Source of the DNA: an uncultured Clostridia bacterium
GTDB taxonomy: Bacteria; Bacillota_A; Clostridia; TANB77; CAG-508
DNA length: 12,749 nucleotides
Reading direction: 5' to 3'
Assembly: GCA_944393165.1 (NCBI GenBank)
Contig: CALXZF010000002.1
Location: 1-12,749 of the forward strand
Shown one piece after another: positions 1 through 7,566 of this stretch (position 1 is the stretch's first letter; each line of letters opens with the position of its first letter). Below the pieces are notes generated by a model. That model worked only from the letters and a program-made list of their open reading frames with translations. It ran no database searches and was not told the DNA's origin. The position numbers and the translations under genes are program-made.

Positions 1-2
1 TA

Positions 3-221
3 GAAAAGCTATGTACAATGCCGGAAAGATATAACAAACTTAAAGAACATATTAATGATTTAGAAAAACAGGGAAGAATAATGGTTATTGCACCAAAGAA
101 TCCTGTTAATGTATCTAGACTAGAAAAGGATAAAGAAAAATTAAAATCATTATATGAAGAAGGAACAAAAGATGCAGAAGAGTACATAAATAAAATAATG
201 AAGCTAAAAGAAATGTCATAA
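3..221 (+). CDS. C-terminal fragment of a patatin-like phospholipase
   Basis: This is the 3' end of a gene that begins before the window. The visible protein resembles the C-terminal region of bacterial patatin-like phospholipases (lipid acyl hydrolases), with a YN-containing helix, a short strand (IMVIAPKNPVNV), then SRLEKDKEKLKSLYEEG and a D-A pair. The catalytic GXSXG and D-G motifs would lie upstream, so activity cannot be judged. The frame open at the edge reads EKLCT before MPERYN. The other frame (positions 2-19) reads RKAMYN, which fits the family much better just before PERYN. A small indel near base 20, such as loss of two bases, would join them as RKAMYN-x-PERYNK. The gene therefore looks frameshifted, or misread, at this point. 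The assignment rests on recalled family pattern, not a search. The next gene starts 63 bases after the stop. Confidence 0.6.
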   Translation, partial: EKLCTMPERYNKLKEHINDLEKQGRIMVIAPKNPVNVSRLEKDKEKLKSLYEEGTKDAEEYINKIMKLKEMS

Positions 222-284
222 AGCAGTTCAACAAAATTTATAAGAGCTATGTATAAATAATAAAGATAAATGGAGGATTTGCAA

Positions 285-1653
285 ATGAAAAAAGAAAGAG
301 GTATTACACTTGTTGTATTAGTTATTACAATAATAATATTAATAATCTTGGCTACTGTAACAATAAATGCTGTATGGGGAGAAAATGGATTATTAACACA
401 AGCAAGAGAAACTAAAGAATCAGCTGAAAATATGGTAGCAAGCGAAAACGAGAAAATGGGAGCCATAAAAAAAGAATATGAAGCATTAATGGCAGCAGGC
501 GGAAATATATCAGTACCATTAAAGATTGATATAACTGAAACACATACCAATGATTCATTAACAATAAATATTGCTAATCCAGATGATGCACAGATGACTT
601 ATGAAATATATATAAATGATGAACTAAGAGCAACTCAAACACAAACATCGTATACTACAAGCATAGAAATGCAAAATAAAGATCCATATATTCCAAGTGG
701 TTTTTCTCATACTGAAGGAACAATAGATACCGGATATGTTATAAAAGATAATAGCTCAGGAAATGAATTTGTATGGATACCAGTACAAAGTGCACTATAT
801 ACTGCATATGTTATAGGACAAGATAGTAGTGGAAATGTAGGAAAATCAAATGAAATTACAATAACTTTGTCTAACTTAACAAGAGAGATAAATGGAATTA
901 CATATAGTAATTGGGAAGAAGAAGAAGGAAGCATTAATGATAAAAAGAGTATTGCATATTTCAAAAATAGTGTAGCACAAAATTGTGGATTTTACATGGG
1001 AAGATATGAAATGGGAATGCCAGGACAAAAAAGCGGTGAAGCCCCAACTTTAGAAATTGGATATTCAGCAGAAAATATATCTGGAGTACCAGTTTGCATT
1101 CCAAGAGTAATTCCATGGACTAATATAGATTGGAGTACAGCAAAGGCAAACTTAGAAAGTATGTATAATGGAGAAGTACAAAGCGCAATGATGAATAGTT
1201 ATGCCAGAACAACTACTTTAAATTGGATACAAGATACCGGAACAGATCTGTCAAATTTTGATTCGGGAGCACATGGAAATTATAACTGGAATGAGGGGGC
1301 AACCCACTTTTCTTTTAAAGGATACTATTACTTTAATATGTCTGGAATTAATCATTCTTCTAACTATATTGATACAATGGAGGCAGGTGAATATATAGAT
1401 TCAGTCCTAATTGAAACTGGTGCAGATACTGAAGAAACTAATAGACATGCAATAAATAATATTTGTGATTTGGCAGGTAATGCGTCAGAATGGACTACAG
1501 AAAAACTTGTTGATAATGGAGAATATAGACAGTCTCGGAGGTTCCTGTGACAATTCTGACGGCTTAGCACCAATAATTGACTTAAATGGTTCTGGCTTTT
1601 ATGGTACACGAGGCCAAGTAGAAGTTTCTTCAAGACCAATATTATATAAATAA
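285..1653 (+). pseudogene. Pilin-leader protein with FGE-sulfatase-like C-terminus, frameshifted
   Basis: The start is ATG 285, eight bases after GGAGG (272-276); the in-frame ATG at 270 overlaps that ribosome site. The N-terminus is a class III (prepilin-type) leader, KKERG followed by ITLVVLVITIIILIILA, but without the usual Glu at position +5. A short charged helix follows. Residues about 80-185 look like a fibronectin-type III fold (strand TYEIYIN, later TAYVIGQDSSGNVGKSNEI). This fold is interrupted by a piece typical of FGE-like proteins (DPYIPSGF, about residue 133, to FVWIPV, ending near 167). The FGE-like part resumes with GFYMGRYEMG (about 235) and DLAGNASEW (395-403). Frame 0 ends at TGA 1548-1550. 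The expected RGGSC motif and the terminal SSRPILYK continue in the next frame from about base 1537 to TAA 1651-1653. Either two bases are missing or one is extra near 1536. Function is unknown; the protein is probably exported and surface-attached, and nothing shows it makes formylglycine. Confidence 0.72.
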
Positions 1654-1672
1654 ATTAATTAACTTGCTTAAG

Positions 1673-1678
1673 TGGAGG
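1673..1678 (+). promoter_or_regulatory. Ribosome binding site that selects TTG 1684
   Basis: TGGAGG lies five bases before TTG 1684. This decides the start of the phosphodiesterase gene: the alternative in-frame GTG at 1672 overlaps the site and has no purine-rich motif of its own upstream. Confidence 0.6.
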
Positions 1679-1683
1679 TCAGA

Positions 1684-3882
1684 TTGAAAGAAAATAAAAA
1701 ACAAATTGCAATTATAATAATAATTTTTCTTGTTTTAATAGCTATAGGAATAATATATATGACATATATGTTAAACAGGATAGAAGCAAATAACAACAAT
1801 AGCATACAAACTATTGTTAAAAATGATGCCAGCAACTTAAAAACAGAAATAACAGATCAAAAAGCAATTCTACAATCTATTACAAATGAAATTTTATCTA
1901 ATAATATTATAGATAATGATAAAATTTTTGATATGTATGAGAGAAGTAATATTACAAGTAAATTTATTAGAATGGCTATTATGGAAGAGGACGGAAAAAC
2001 TATTACAAATGACGCCTATGAAGTAGATTATTCAGCAGAAAAAGAGAGCTTTTTTGAAAATAAAGAAGTTCATGTTATAGAAAATCAAATAAGCAAAATT
2101 GACGGAGAAGAAATTACAATATATTCACAAGCAGTCAATTTAGAGGAAAAGCAAATAGCGATTCTTTTGATTGTAAAAACAGAATCATATAAAGATATTT
2201 TTTCTAACAAAGTATTTGAAGGCAGTGGTTTTAGCTATATTGTAAATAATTCAGGAAATATTGTTGTAAGTGCAAACACTGAAAAAGAAACAGGAAATTT
2301 AACAGATAATATATCTCAAATGATTGTGGGAAGGTCAAAGGAGAGATTCGAGGCTAATCGAAATCAAATAGAAGAAAATATAAAAAACGGAGTATCAGGA
2401 ACAAGAACTTTGCAAACTTCTAATGGAGAATGCTACATGGTGTATGAACCTATAGGGGCGAATGATTGGGCAATCGTCACTTTCATTCCAGCAAAAGCTA
2501 TTGCATTTGAAGCAAATAAAGCACTTTTAATAACATTTATATTAGCTATAATTGTTATTGTAATTATTCTATCTATTTGTATTTATATTGTGATATCAAA
2601 TAATAAAAAACAAAGGAAATTATTTGAATATGCATATATAGATCCGGTTACTAAAAAAGGTAATATTTATTATTTTAGGAAAAAAGGCCAAGAAAAAATA
2701 GAAAAAGAAGATAAAGAAAACACATATATTATTGTTCTAGATATAAACAAATTTAAGATGATAAATAAAGCTTATGGATATAAAACAGGAGATACAATTC
2801 TATATGGAATTGGAGAAGAATTAAAAAAAATATTAGGAAAAGAAAGTTTGATATGTAGATATTCTAATGATTATTTTGTTACATTATTCGAATGTAAAGA
2901 AAGAATTCAAAATCTTTTAAATAGAATAGTTAAAAAAATAGAAAATTTAAAAGTACAAGGAAATGTATATAATCTTTCTGTTAATATGGGAGTATATTCT
3001 TTAGAAAAAGATGACAATAACATATCACAAGCAATGGACAAAGCAATAATTGCACATTCGGCATCAAAAGGAGATGTTTTTGATAAGTTCCATATATATG
3101 ATGAAAAATTGGAAAAAGAATTAGAAAAAGAAAGCAAAATTGAACATGAAATGAATGTAGCTCTGGCAAATAAAGAATTTATAGTATATTATCAGCCTAA
3201 GATAAATGCTAAAGGAGAAACTCTATATGGTGCAGAAGCTTTAGTAAGGTGGGAACACAATGGAAAAATGATTCCTCCAAGCGAGTTTATACCATTATTT
3301 GAAAAAAATAAATTTATTTTAAAACTAGACATATACATTTTTGAACAAGTATGTAGTGACATGAAGAGGTGGAAAGAAATATATGGTAAAGAGCCTGTTA
3401 TTTCAGTTAATGTGTCAAGAGAACATTTTCTAGATGAACAATTTTTAGAAAAATACATGATGATAGCCGCAAAATATGGAGTAAATACAAATAAAATAGA
3501 TTTAGAAATTACAGAAAGCGCTACTGTAGAAGCAGGAATTGATATTATAGAAATTATGAATAAAATGAAAAAATTAGGATTTTTAATTTCTATAGATGAT
3601 TTTGGAACTGGCTATTCTTCTTTAAGTGCTTTGCAAGATATGCCAGCAGACATACTAAAAATAGATAAATCTTTTGTAGATAGAATTGGAAAAAACAAAA
3701 AGAATATTGTAGATTATATTTTAATGATAACAAAAGAATTAAAATTTACTAGTATAGCAGAGGGAGTAGAAACTAAGGAGCAAAAAGATTATCTTATAGA
3801 AAAAGGATGTGACATAATACAAGGTTATTATTATGCAAAACCAATGCCAAAAGAGGAATTTGAAGAGTACTTGAAAAAATAA
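1684..3882 (+). CDS. Membrane c-di-GMP phosphodiesterase: Cache sensor, degenerate GGDEF, EAL
   Basis: The protein has 732 residues if started at TTG 1684, five bases after TGGAGG (1673-1678); an upstream in-frame GTG at 1672 overlaps that site and is less likely. One transmembrane helix lies at about residues 8-30. An extracytoplasmic region (about 31-279) resembles a dCache-type ligand sensor, and a second helix lies at about 280-305. The cytoplasmic GGDEF domain has SNDYF (394-398) where the active motif GGDEF would be, so it probably makes no c-di-GMP and may be regulatory. The EAL domain keeps all the usual motifs: YQPKI, EALVRW (E518), NVSREHF, LEITES, DDFGTGYSS (D638, D639), KIDKSFV, AEGVET and GYYYAKPM. 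It should hydrolyse c-di-GMP to pGpG at the inner membrane face in response to an external signal. It starts 30 bases after the pilin-leader gene and may share its transcript. The ligand is unknown. Confidence 0.9.
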   Translation: MKENKKQIAIIIIIFLVLIAIGIIYMTYMLNRIEANNNNSIQTIVKNDASNLKTEITDQKAILQSITNEILSNNIIDNDKIFDMYERSNITSKFIRMAIMEEDGKTITNDAYEVDYSAEKESFFENKEVHVIENQISKIDGEEITIYSQAVNLEEKQIAILLIVKTESYKDIFSNKVFEGSGFSYIVNNSGNIVVSANTEKETGNLTDNISQMIVGRSKERFEANRNQIEENIKNGVSGTRTLQTSNGECYMVYEPIGANDWAIVTFIPAKAIAFEANKALLITFILAIIVIVIILSICIYIVISNNKKQRKLFEYAYIDPVTKKGNIYYFRKKGQEKIEKEDKENTYIIVLDINKFKMINKAYGYKTGDTILYGIGEELKKILGKESLICRYSNDYFVTLFECKERIQNLLNRIVKKIENLKVQGNVYNLSVNMGVYSLEKDDNNISQAMDKAIIAHSASKGDVFDKFHIYDEKLEKELEKESKIEHEMNVALANKEFIVYYQPKINAKGETLYGAEALVRWEHNGKMIPPSEFIPLFEKNKFILKLDIYIFEQVCSDMKRWKEIYGKEPVISVNVSREHFLDEQFLEKYMMIAAKYGVNTNKIDLEITESATVEAGIDIIEIMNKMKKLGFLISIDDFGTGYSSLSALQDMPADILKIDKSFVDRIGKNKKNIVDYILMITKELKFTSIAEGVETKEQKDYLIEKGCDIIQGYYYAKPMPKEEFEEYLKK

Positions 3883-3916
3883 ATTCGTTTTATATTTAGG
3901 AAGGAAAGAATTTTAA

Positions 3917-4810
3917 ATGGTAAAAATAAATGAATTTACTTATGAAATAGAAACAAAAGATGTAAGAAACATATTTTTCAAAAGACAAAGTGATACAAAC
4001 AAAGGAGATTTTGGCTATGTTGGAATTATGGGAGGTTCTTTAGAATATTCAGGAGCTATAAAACTTGCAAATTTAAGTGTATCTGCTTTGAGGACAGGAT
4101 GTGGTGTGGTAAGGCTAATTATTCCAAAGGGAATTGCAAAAGCTGTAGCACCATACTTATTAGAGCAAACCATTTTTCCAATGGATGACAGAGATGATAA
4201 AATGATTTTTTCAAAAGAAAAAATAGATGAAGCTTTGTCTAAATTAAAAGCACTTGTGATAGGAATGGGCTGGGGACAAAGCGAGGAATACGAAAAGATT
4301 TTAGAATATATTTTGAATAATTATCACATACCTGTAGTAATAGATGCAGACGGATTAAATACTATTTCTAAAATGAATATGGATATTTTAAAAAATACAA
4401 AATGCAAAATAATACTTACACCACATTTAAAAGAGTTTGAAAGATTAAGTAAAATAAAAATCGAAAATCTAAAACAAGACGAAATAAATATTGCAAGAAA
4501 ATTTGCAAAAGAATATAATATAATTTTGTTATTAAAGGGACCTACTACCATAGTAACAGACGGAGAAAAAGTCTATTTGATAAAAAGAGGCTGTAGTGGA
4601 ATGTCAACAGCAGGAAGCGGAGATGTACTTTCAGGAATTCTTGTCGGTTTATTAGGATATAATGAACCAGACATTCTATCTACTTCAGCAGGAGCATATT
4701 TAAATGGATTAGCAGGAGAATTAGCACAGAAAAAATATACTGATATTAGTATGATTGCATCAGATACTGTAAAATGCTTGCCAGAAGCCATAAGAAAAAT
4801 AAGAGATTAA
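3917..4810 (+). CDS. nnrD: ADP-dependent (S)-NAD(P)H-hydrate dehydratase (YjeF C-terminal/carbohydrate kinase-like)
   Basis: This 297-residue protein belongs to the ribokinase-like YjeF C-terminal family. It dehydrates (S)-NAD(P)H hydrate back to NAD(P)H using ADP, a cytosolic repair reaction. Motifs include GDFGYVGIMGGS near residue 32 (family form GDFGxVxxIGGS), SALRTGCGVVRL, the DADGLN segment, ILTPHLKEFERL, LLLKGPTT, and the catalytic/nucleotide-binding CSGMSTAGSGDVLSG with G233-S-G-D236. The length suits a single-domain enzyme. The usual N-terminal partner, the NAD(P)HX epimerase NnrE, is neither fused nor encoded anywhere in the window, so the epimerase may be elsewhere or absent. An AGGAAGG-type ribosome site precedes ATG 3917. 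The gene starts 34 bases after the phosphodiesterase and ends 39 bases before copZ. The enzyme class is well supported by motifs. Confidence 0.9.
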   Translation: MVKINEFTYEIETKDVRNIFFKRQSDTNKGDFGYVGIMGGSLEYSGAIKLANLSVSALRTGCGVVRLIIPKGIAKAVAPYLLEQTIFPMDDRDDKMIFSKEKIDEALSKLKALVIGMGWGQSEEYEKILEYILNNYHIPVVIDADGLNTISKMNMDILKNTKCKIILTPHLKEFERLSKIKIENLKQDEINIARKFAKEYNIILLLKGPTTIVTDGEKVYLIKRGCSGMSTAGSGDVLSGILVGLLGYNEPDILSTSAGAYLNGLAGELAQKKYTDISMIASDTVKCLPEAIRKIRD

Positions 4811-4849
4811 AATTTTATTAGAGCATAAATTGCTTGAATGGAGGTTTTT

Positions 4850-5032
4850 ATGAAAGAAGTATGTTTAAAAATTAAAGGAATGCATTGTGAAGGATGTAGT
4901 ACTAGATTAACAAAGGTACTAAATAATCAAGACGGAGTAGAAAATGCAAAAGTTAGCTTAGAAGAAGCAAAGGCAGATGTAAAATATGATGATTTACAAA
5001 TAAGTTTAGATGAAATAAAAGAAGCTATCTAA
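4850..5032 (+). CDS. copZ: Copper chaperone CopZ, cut short by an in-frame TAA
   Basis: This is a small heavy-metal-associated (HMA) domain protein. The Cu(I)-binding motif MHCEGC follows strand CLKIKG and precedes STRLTKVLN; then comes VENAKVSLEEAKADVKYDD, the normal ferredoxin-like order. The start is ATG 4850, after ATGGAGG (4838-4844); the ATG at 4838 is part of the ribosome site. Translation stops at TAA 5030-5032 after DEIKEAI, giving 60 residues. The next codons in the same frame read DAGFEAE and end at TAA 5054-5056, exactly the usual HMA tail. One substitution, for example GAA to TAA, explains this. An intact protein would have 68 residues, normal for CopZ. The truncated form keeps the metal site but lacks the last strand. 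It is expected to pass Cu(I) to CopA, encoded downstream. Genuine truncation and sequence error cannot be told apart here. Confidence 0.85.
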   Translation: MKEVCLKIKGMHCEGCSTRLTKVLNNQDGVENAKVSLEEAKADVKYDDLQISLDEIKEAI

Positions 5033-5089
5033 GATGCAGGATTCGAAGCTGAATAATTTATACAACATTATGAAGATAATAATACCATA

Positions 5090-5139
5090 TTAATTTACAT
5101 TGATTTTTCTTATGCAATCATTTATTTAATGTAAATTAA
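5090..5139. repeat. Perfect 12-bp inverted repeat between copZ and copA
   Basis: TTAATTTACATT (5090-5101) and AATGTAAATTAA (5128-5139) are exact reverse complements around a 26-base spacer. There is no T-run directly after the second arm, so a normal terminator is unlikely. It could be a spaced operator or an attenuator-like hairpin ahead of copA. It does not match the CopY box TACANNTGTA, and I cannot name a regulator. The AT-rich arms make chance somewhat more likely than their length suggests. Confidence 0.5.
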
Positions 5140-5184
5140 ATTTATAAAAAAGATTGTAAATATATTTCATGAGGAAAAAAGACA

Positions 5185-7551
5185 ATGAAAAAAGTTTTAT
5201 TGAAAATTGATGGCATGACATGTAGTGCTTGTTCAAGTGGACTTGAAAAGTATTTAAATAAGCAAGACGGAATCATTAATGCTACAGTTAATCTTGTAAT
5301 GAATAATGCAAGTGTAGAATATGATGAGAAAAAACTTGATATTCCTCAAATAGAGAAGTTTGTTCATAAAGCAGGATTTGAGAGCTTAGGCATTGACAAC
5401 TTGCAAAAAGAAGAAAAGAAAAAATCTAGAGAAAAATATAAATTATGGGGATTTACTTTTATTGCAATTTTGACATTATATATTGCAATGGGACATATGA
5501 TAGGTTTGCCAGAAATACCATTGTTAGGAATGCATACATATCCAATTAATTTTACTATATCTCTTTTAATTCTTAGTGTTATCGCTATGATAATGGGGTG
5601 GGATATACTAAAAAATGGTTATAAAAATTTAATTCATAAAACAGCTAATATGGATACTTTAGTTGGATTAGGAGTTTTAAGCAGTTTCATCTACAGCATT
5701 TTTGGTACATATATGATTTTTACTGGTCATCATGAATATGTGGAAAATCTATATTTTGAATCTGTTGTTATTATTTTGTTTTTTATTAATATTGGTAGAT
5801 ATGTGGAAGCACGAAACAAAGATAAAACCAAAGAGGCAATACAAAGCTTAATGATGATTACTCCAAATAAAGCGACTATTTTAAGAGAAGGTAAAGAAAT
5901 ACAAGTTACTCTAGATGAAATTACAAAAGGAGATATAGTTATCTGCAAGCCAGGAGAAAAAATCGCTGTCGACGGTGAAGTTGTTGAAGGCTCAACACAT
6001 ATTGATGAATCGTTTATTACAGGAGAGAGTGTACCATTTAAGAAAGAAGTAGGAAGCAAAGTAATTGCTGGAAGTATTAATTATGAAGGAACTATTAAGT
6101 ACAAAGCTGAAAAAATTGGTAAAGAGTCTACTGTTTCGGAAATAGTTAGAATGGTTGTAGAAGCTACTAATACTAAAGCGCCTATTGCAAAAATTGCAGA
6201 TAAAATAAGTGGATATTTCGTGCCAACAATTATTGCTCTTGCTTTTTTGGCCGCAATTGTATGGCTTGTTCTTGGCCAAACTTTGAGTTTTGCAATAAAT
6301 GTATTTATTACTGTTTTAGTTGTTGCATGCCCTTGTAGTTTGGGACTAGCGACACCACTTGCAATTGTTGTTTCTTCAGGAGTAGCAAGTAAAGAAGGAA
6401 TTTTAATAAAAAATAGTGAAAGCTTAGAAAATAGTCATAAAGTAAAAACAGTAGTATTTGATAAAACAGGCACCCTTACTAAAGGAAAACTTAGTTTAAG
6501 CAAAATGTTTAATTACACAGAAAACATTGACAAAAATAATAAAGAAAATAAGAAAGAATTTGAAACTAACAATAAAATAGATAAAGCACTAAGTGCAAGT
6601 CAAACGCCGCAGAATGTGTTAAATGTGGTAGATGTGAAGAAGATAGATAAAGCACTAAATGCAAGTCAAACAGATGCAGAGATTATAAAGATTGTTGCTA
6701 GCATTGAAAATAAGTCAGAACATCCAATTGCAAGAGGAATAGTAAATTTTGCTTCAGAAAATAATATGGAATTAGTAGAGGTGGAAAATTTTAAAAATAT
6801 TGCAGGATATGGTGTTAGTGCAGATTATAATGGCAATACATATTTAATTGGAAATAGCAAGCTAATGAGAGAAAACAATGTGGATATAGAAATGGCATTG
6901 CAAGATGAAGAAGAGTTGGAGGAAGAAGGAAATAGTATCTTGTTTGTGGCAGAAATTGAAAATAATGAACCTCAAAACGAATATAGGTTGATTGCATTAA
7001 TTGGTGTAAAAGATATAATAAAAGAAGATGCATATGATGTAGTACAAAAGCTACAAAGCAAAAATATTAATGTTGTAATGCTTACTGGAGACAATGAAAA
7101 AACAGCAAAAGCAATTGGGGATAGTATTGGAATTATAAAAGTAATTGCAAATGTGCTTCCAAAAGAAAAAGCAGAGGAAATAAAGAAGCTAAAACAAAAT
7201 GGATTAGTTATGATGTGTGGAGACGGAATTAATGATAGTGTAAGTTTGGTTACGGCAGATATTGGAGTTGCAGTTGGAAGTGGTACTGATATTGCAATGG
7301 ACAGTAGTGATGTAGTTCTTATGAAGGACAACTTAGAAAAAATACCAGAATTAATGGATATTAGCAAAAGAACAATTAGAAATATAAAGCAGAATTTATT
7401 TTGGGCATTTTTCTATAATATTTGTATGTTGCCAATTGCTATGGGAATATTTTCAGCTTGGGGACTTACAATGAATCCAATGTTTGCATCTCTTGCAATG
7501 ACATTAAGCAGTATAACGGTCACATTAAATAGCTTGAGATTAAGAAAATAG
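5185..7551 (+). CDS. copA: Copper-exporting P1B-type ATPase CopA
   Basis: This 788-residue Cu(I)-transporting P-type ATPase pumps copper out of the cytoplasm using ATP. It has one N-terminal HMA domain with GMTCSAC (M11-C16), then membrane helices from about residue 90. The actuator domain has TGES (279-282), the intramembrane metal site is CPC (382-384, CPCSLGLATP), and the phosphorylation motif DKTGT starts at D426. SEHPIA holds the HP pair (H513-P514) of the nucleotide-binding domain, and GDGIND lies at 679-684. The MTLSS motif in the last helix is typical of Cu(I) pumps. Residues about 450-496, between DKTGT and HP, form an unusual polar insertion with an internal repeat, which explains the length for a one-HMA protein. 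ATG 5185 follows GAGGAAAA. CopZ lies upstream and its MxCxxC site matches. No CsoR or CopY regulator is present in the window. Confidence 0.96.
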   Translation: MKKVLLKIDGMTCSACSSGLEKYLNKQDGIINATVNLVMNNASVEYDEKKLDIPQIEKFVHKAGFESLGIDNLQKEEKKKSREKYKLWGFTFIAILTLYIAMGHMIGLPEIPLLGMHTYPINFTISLLILSVIAMIMGWDILKNGYKNLIHKTANMDTLVGLGVLSSFIYSIFGTYMIFTGHHEYVENLYFESVVIILFFINIGRYVEARNKDKTKEAIQSLMMITPNKATILREGKEIQVTLDEITKGDIVICKPGEKIAVDGEVVEGSTHIDESFITGESVPFKKEVGSKVIAGSINYEGTIKYKAEKIGKESTVSEIVRMVVEATNTKAPIAKIADKISGYFVPTIIALAFLAAIVWLVLGQTLSFAINVFITVLVVACPCSLGLATPLAIVVSSGVASKEGILIKNSESLENSHKVKTVVFDKTGTLTKGKLSLSKMFNYTENIDKNNKENKKEFETNNKIDKALSASQTPQNVLNVVDVKKIDKALNASQTDAEIIKIVASIENKSEHPIARGIVNFASENNMELVEVENFKNIAGYGVSADYNGNTYLIGNSKLMRENNVDIEMALQDEEELEEEGNSILFVAEIENNEPQNEYRLIALIGVKDIIKEDAYDVVQKLQSKNINVVMLTGDNEKTAKAIGDSIGIIKVIANVLPKEKAEEIKKLKQNGLVMMCGDGINDSVSLVTADIGVAVGSGTDIAMDSSDVVLMKDNLEKIPELMDISKRTIRNIKQNLFWAFFYNICMLPIAMGIFSAWGLTMNPMFASLAMTLSSITVTLNSLRLRK
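6577..6671 (+). repeat. Direct repeat inside copA (29-bp arms, 66-bp period)
   Basis: Copy 1 (6577-6605) and copy 2 (6643-6671) differ at one base. They encode IDKALSASQT (residues 465-474) and IDKALNASQT (487-496). The 66-bp period is exactly 22 codons, so the frame is kept. The segment lies in a polar insertion of the nucleotide-binding domain that I do not expect in CopA. It looks like an in-frame duplication or small inserted element. Confidence 0.85.
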
Positions 7552-7566
7552 AAAGGAAAGTATACA

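Noticed and set aside
5030..5032. Reassignment of TAA as a sense codon, to explain copZ
   Set aside because: TAA clearly ends other genes in the window (for example at 3880-3882, 9529-9531 and 10235-10237), so a single substitution is simpler.
5090..5139. CopY-type operator
   Set aside because: The arms do not contain TACANNTGTA, and the spacer is too long for that operator.
6577..6671. CRISPR array
   Set aside because: There are only two near-identical 29-bp units, they lie in frame within copA, and no Cas gene is present.
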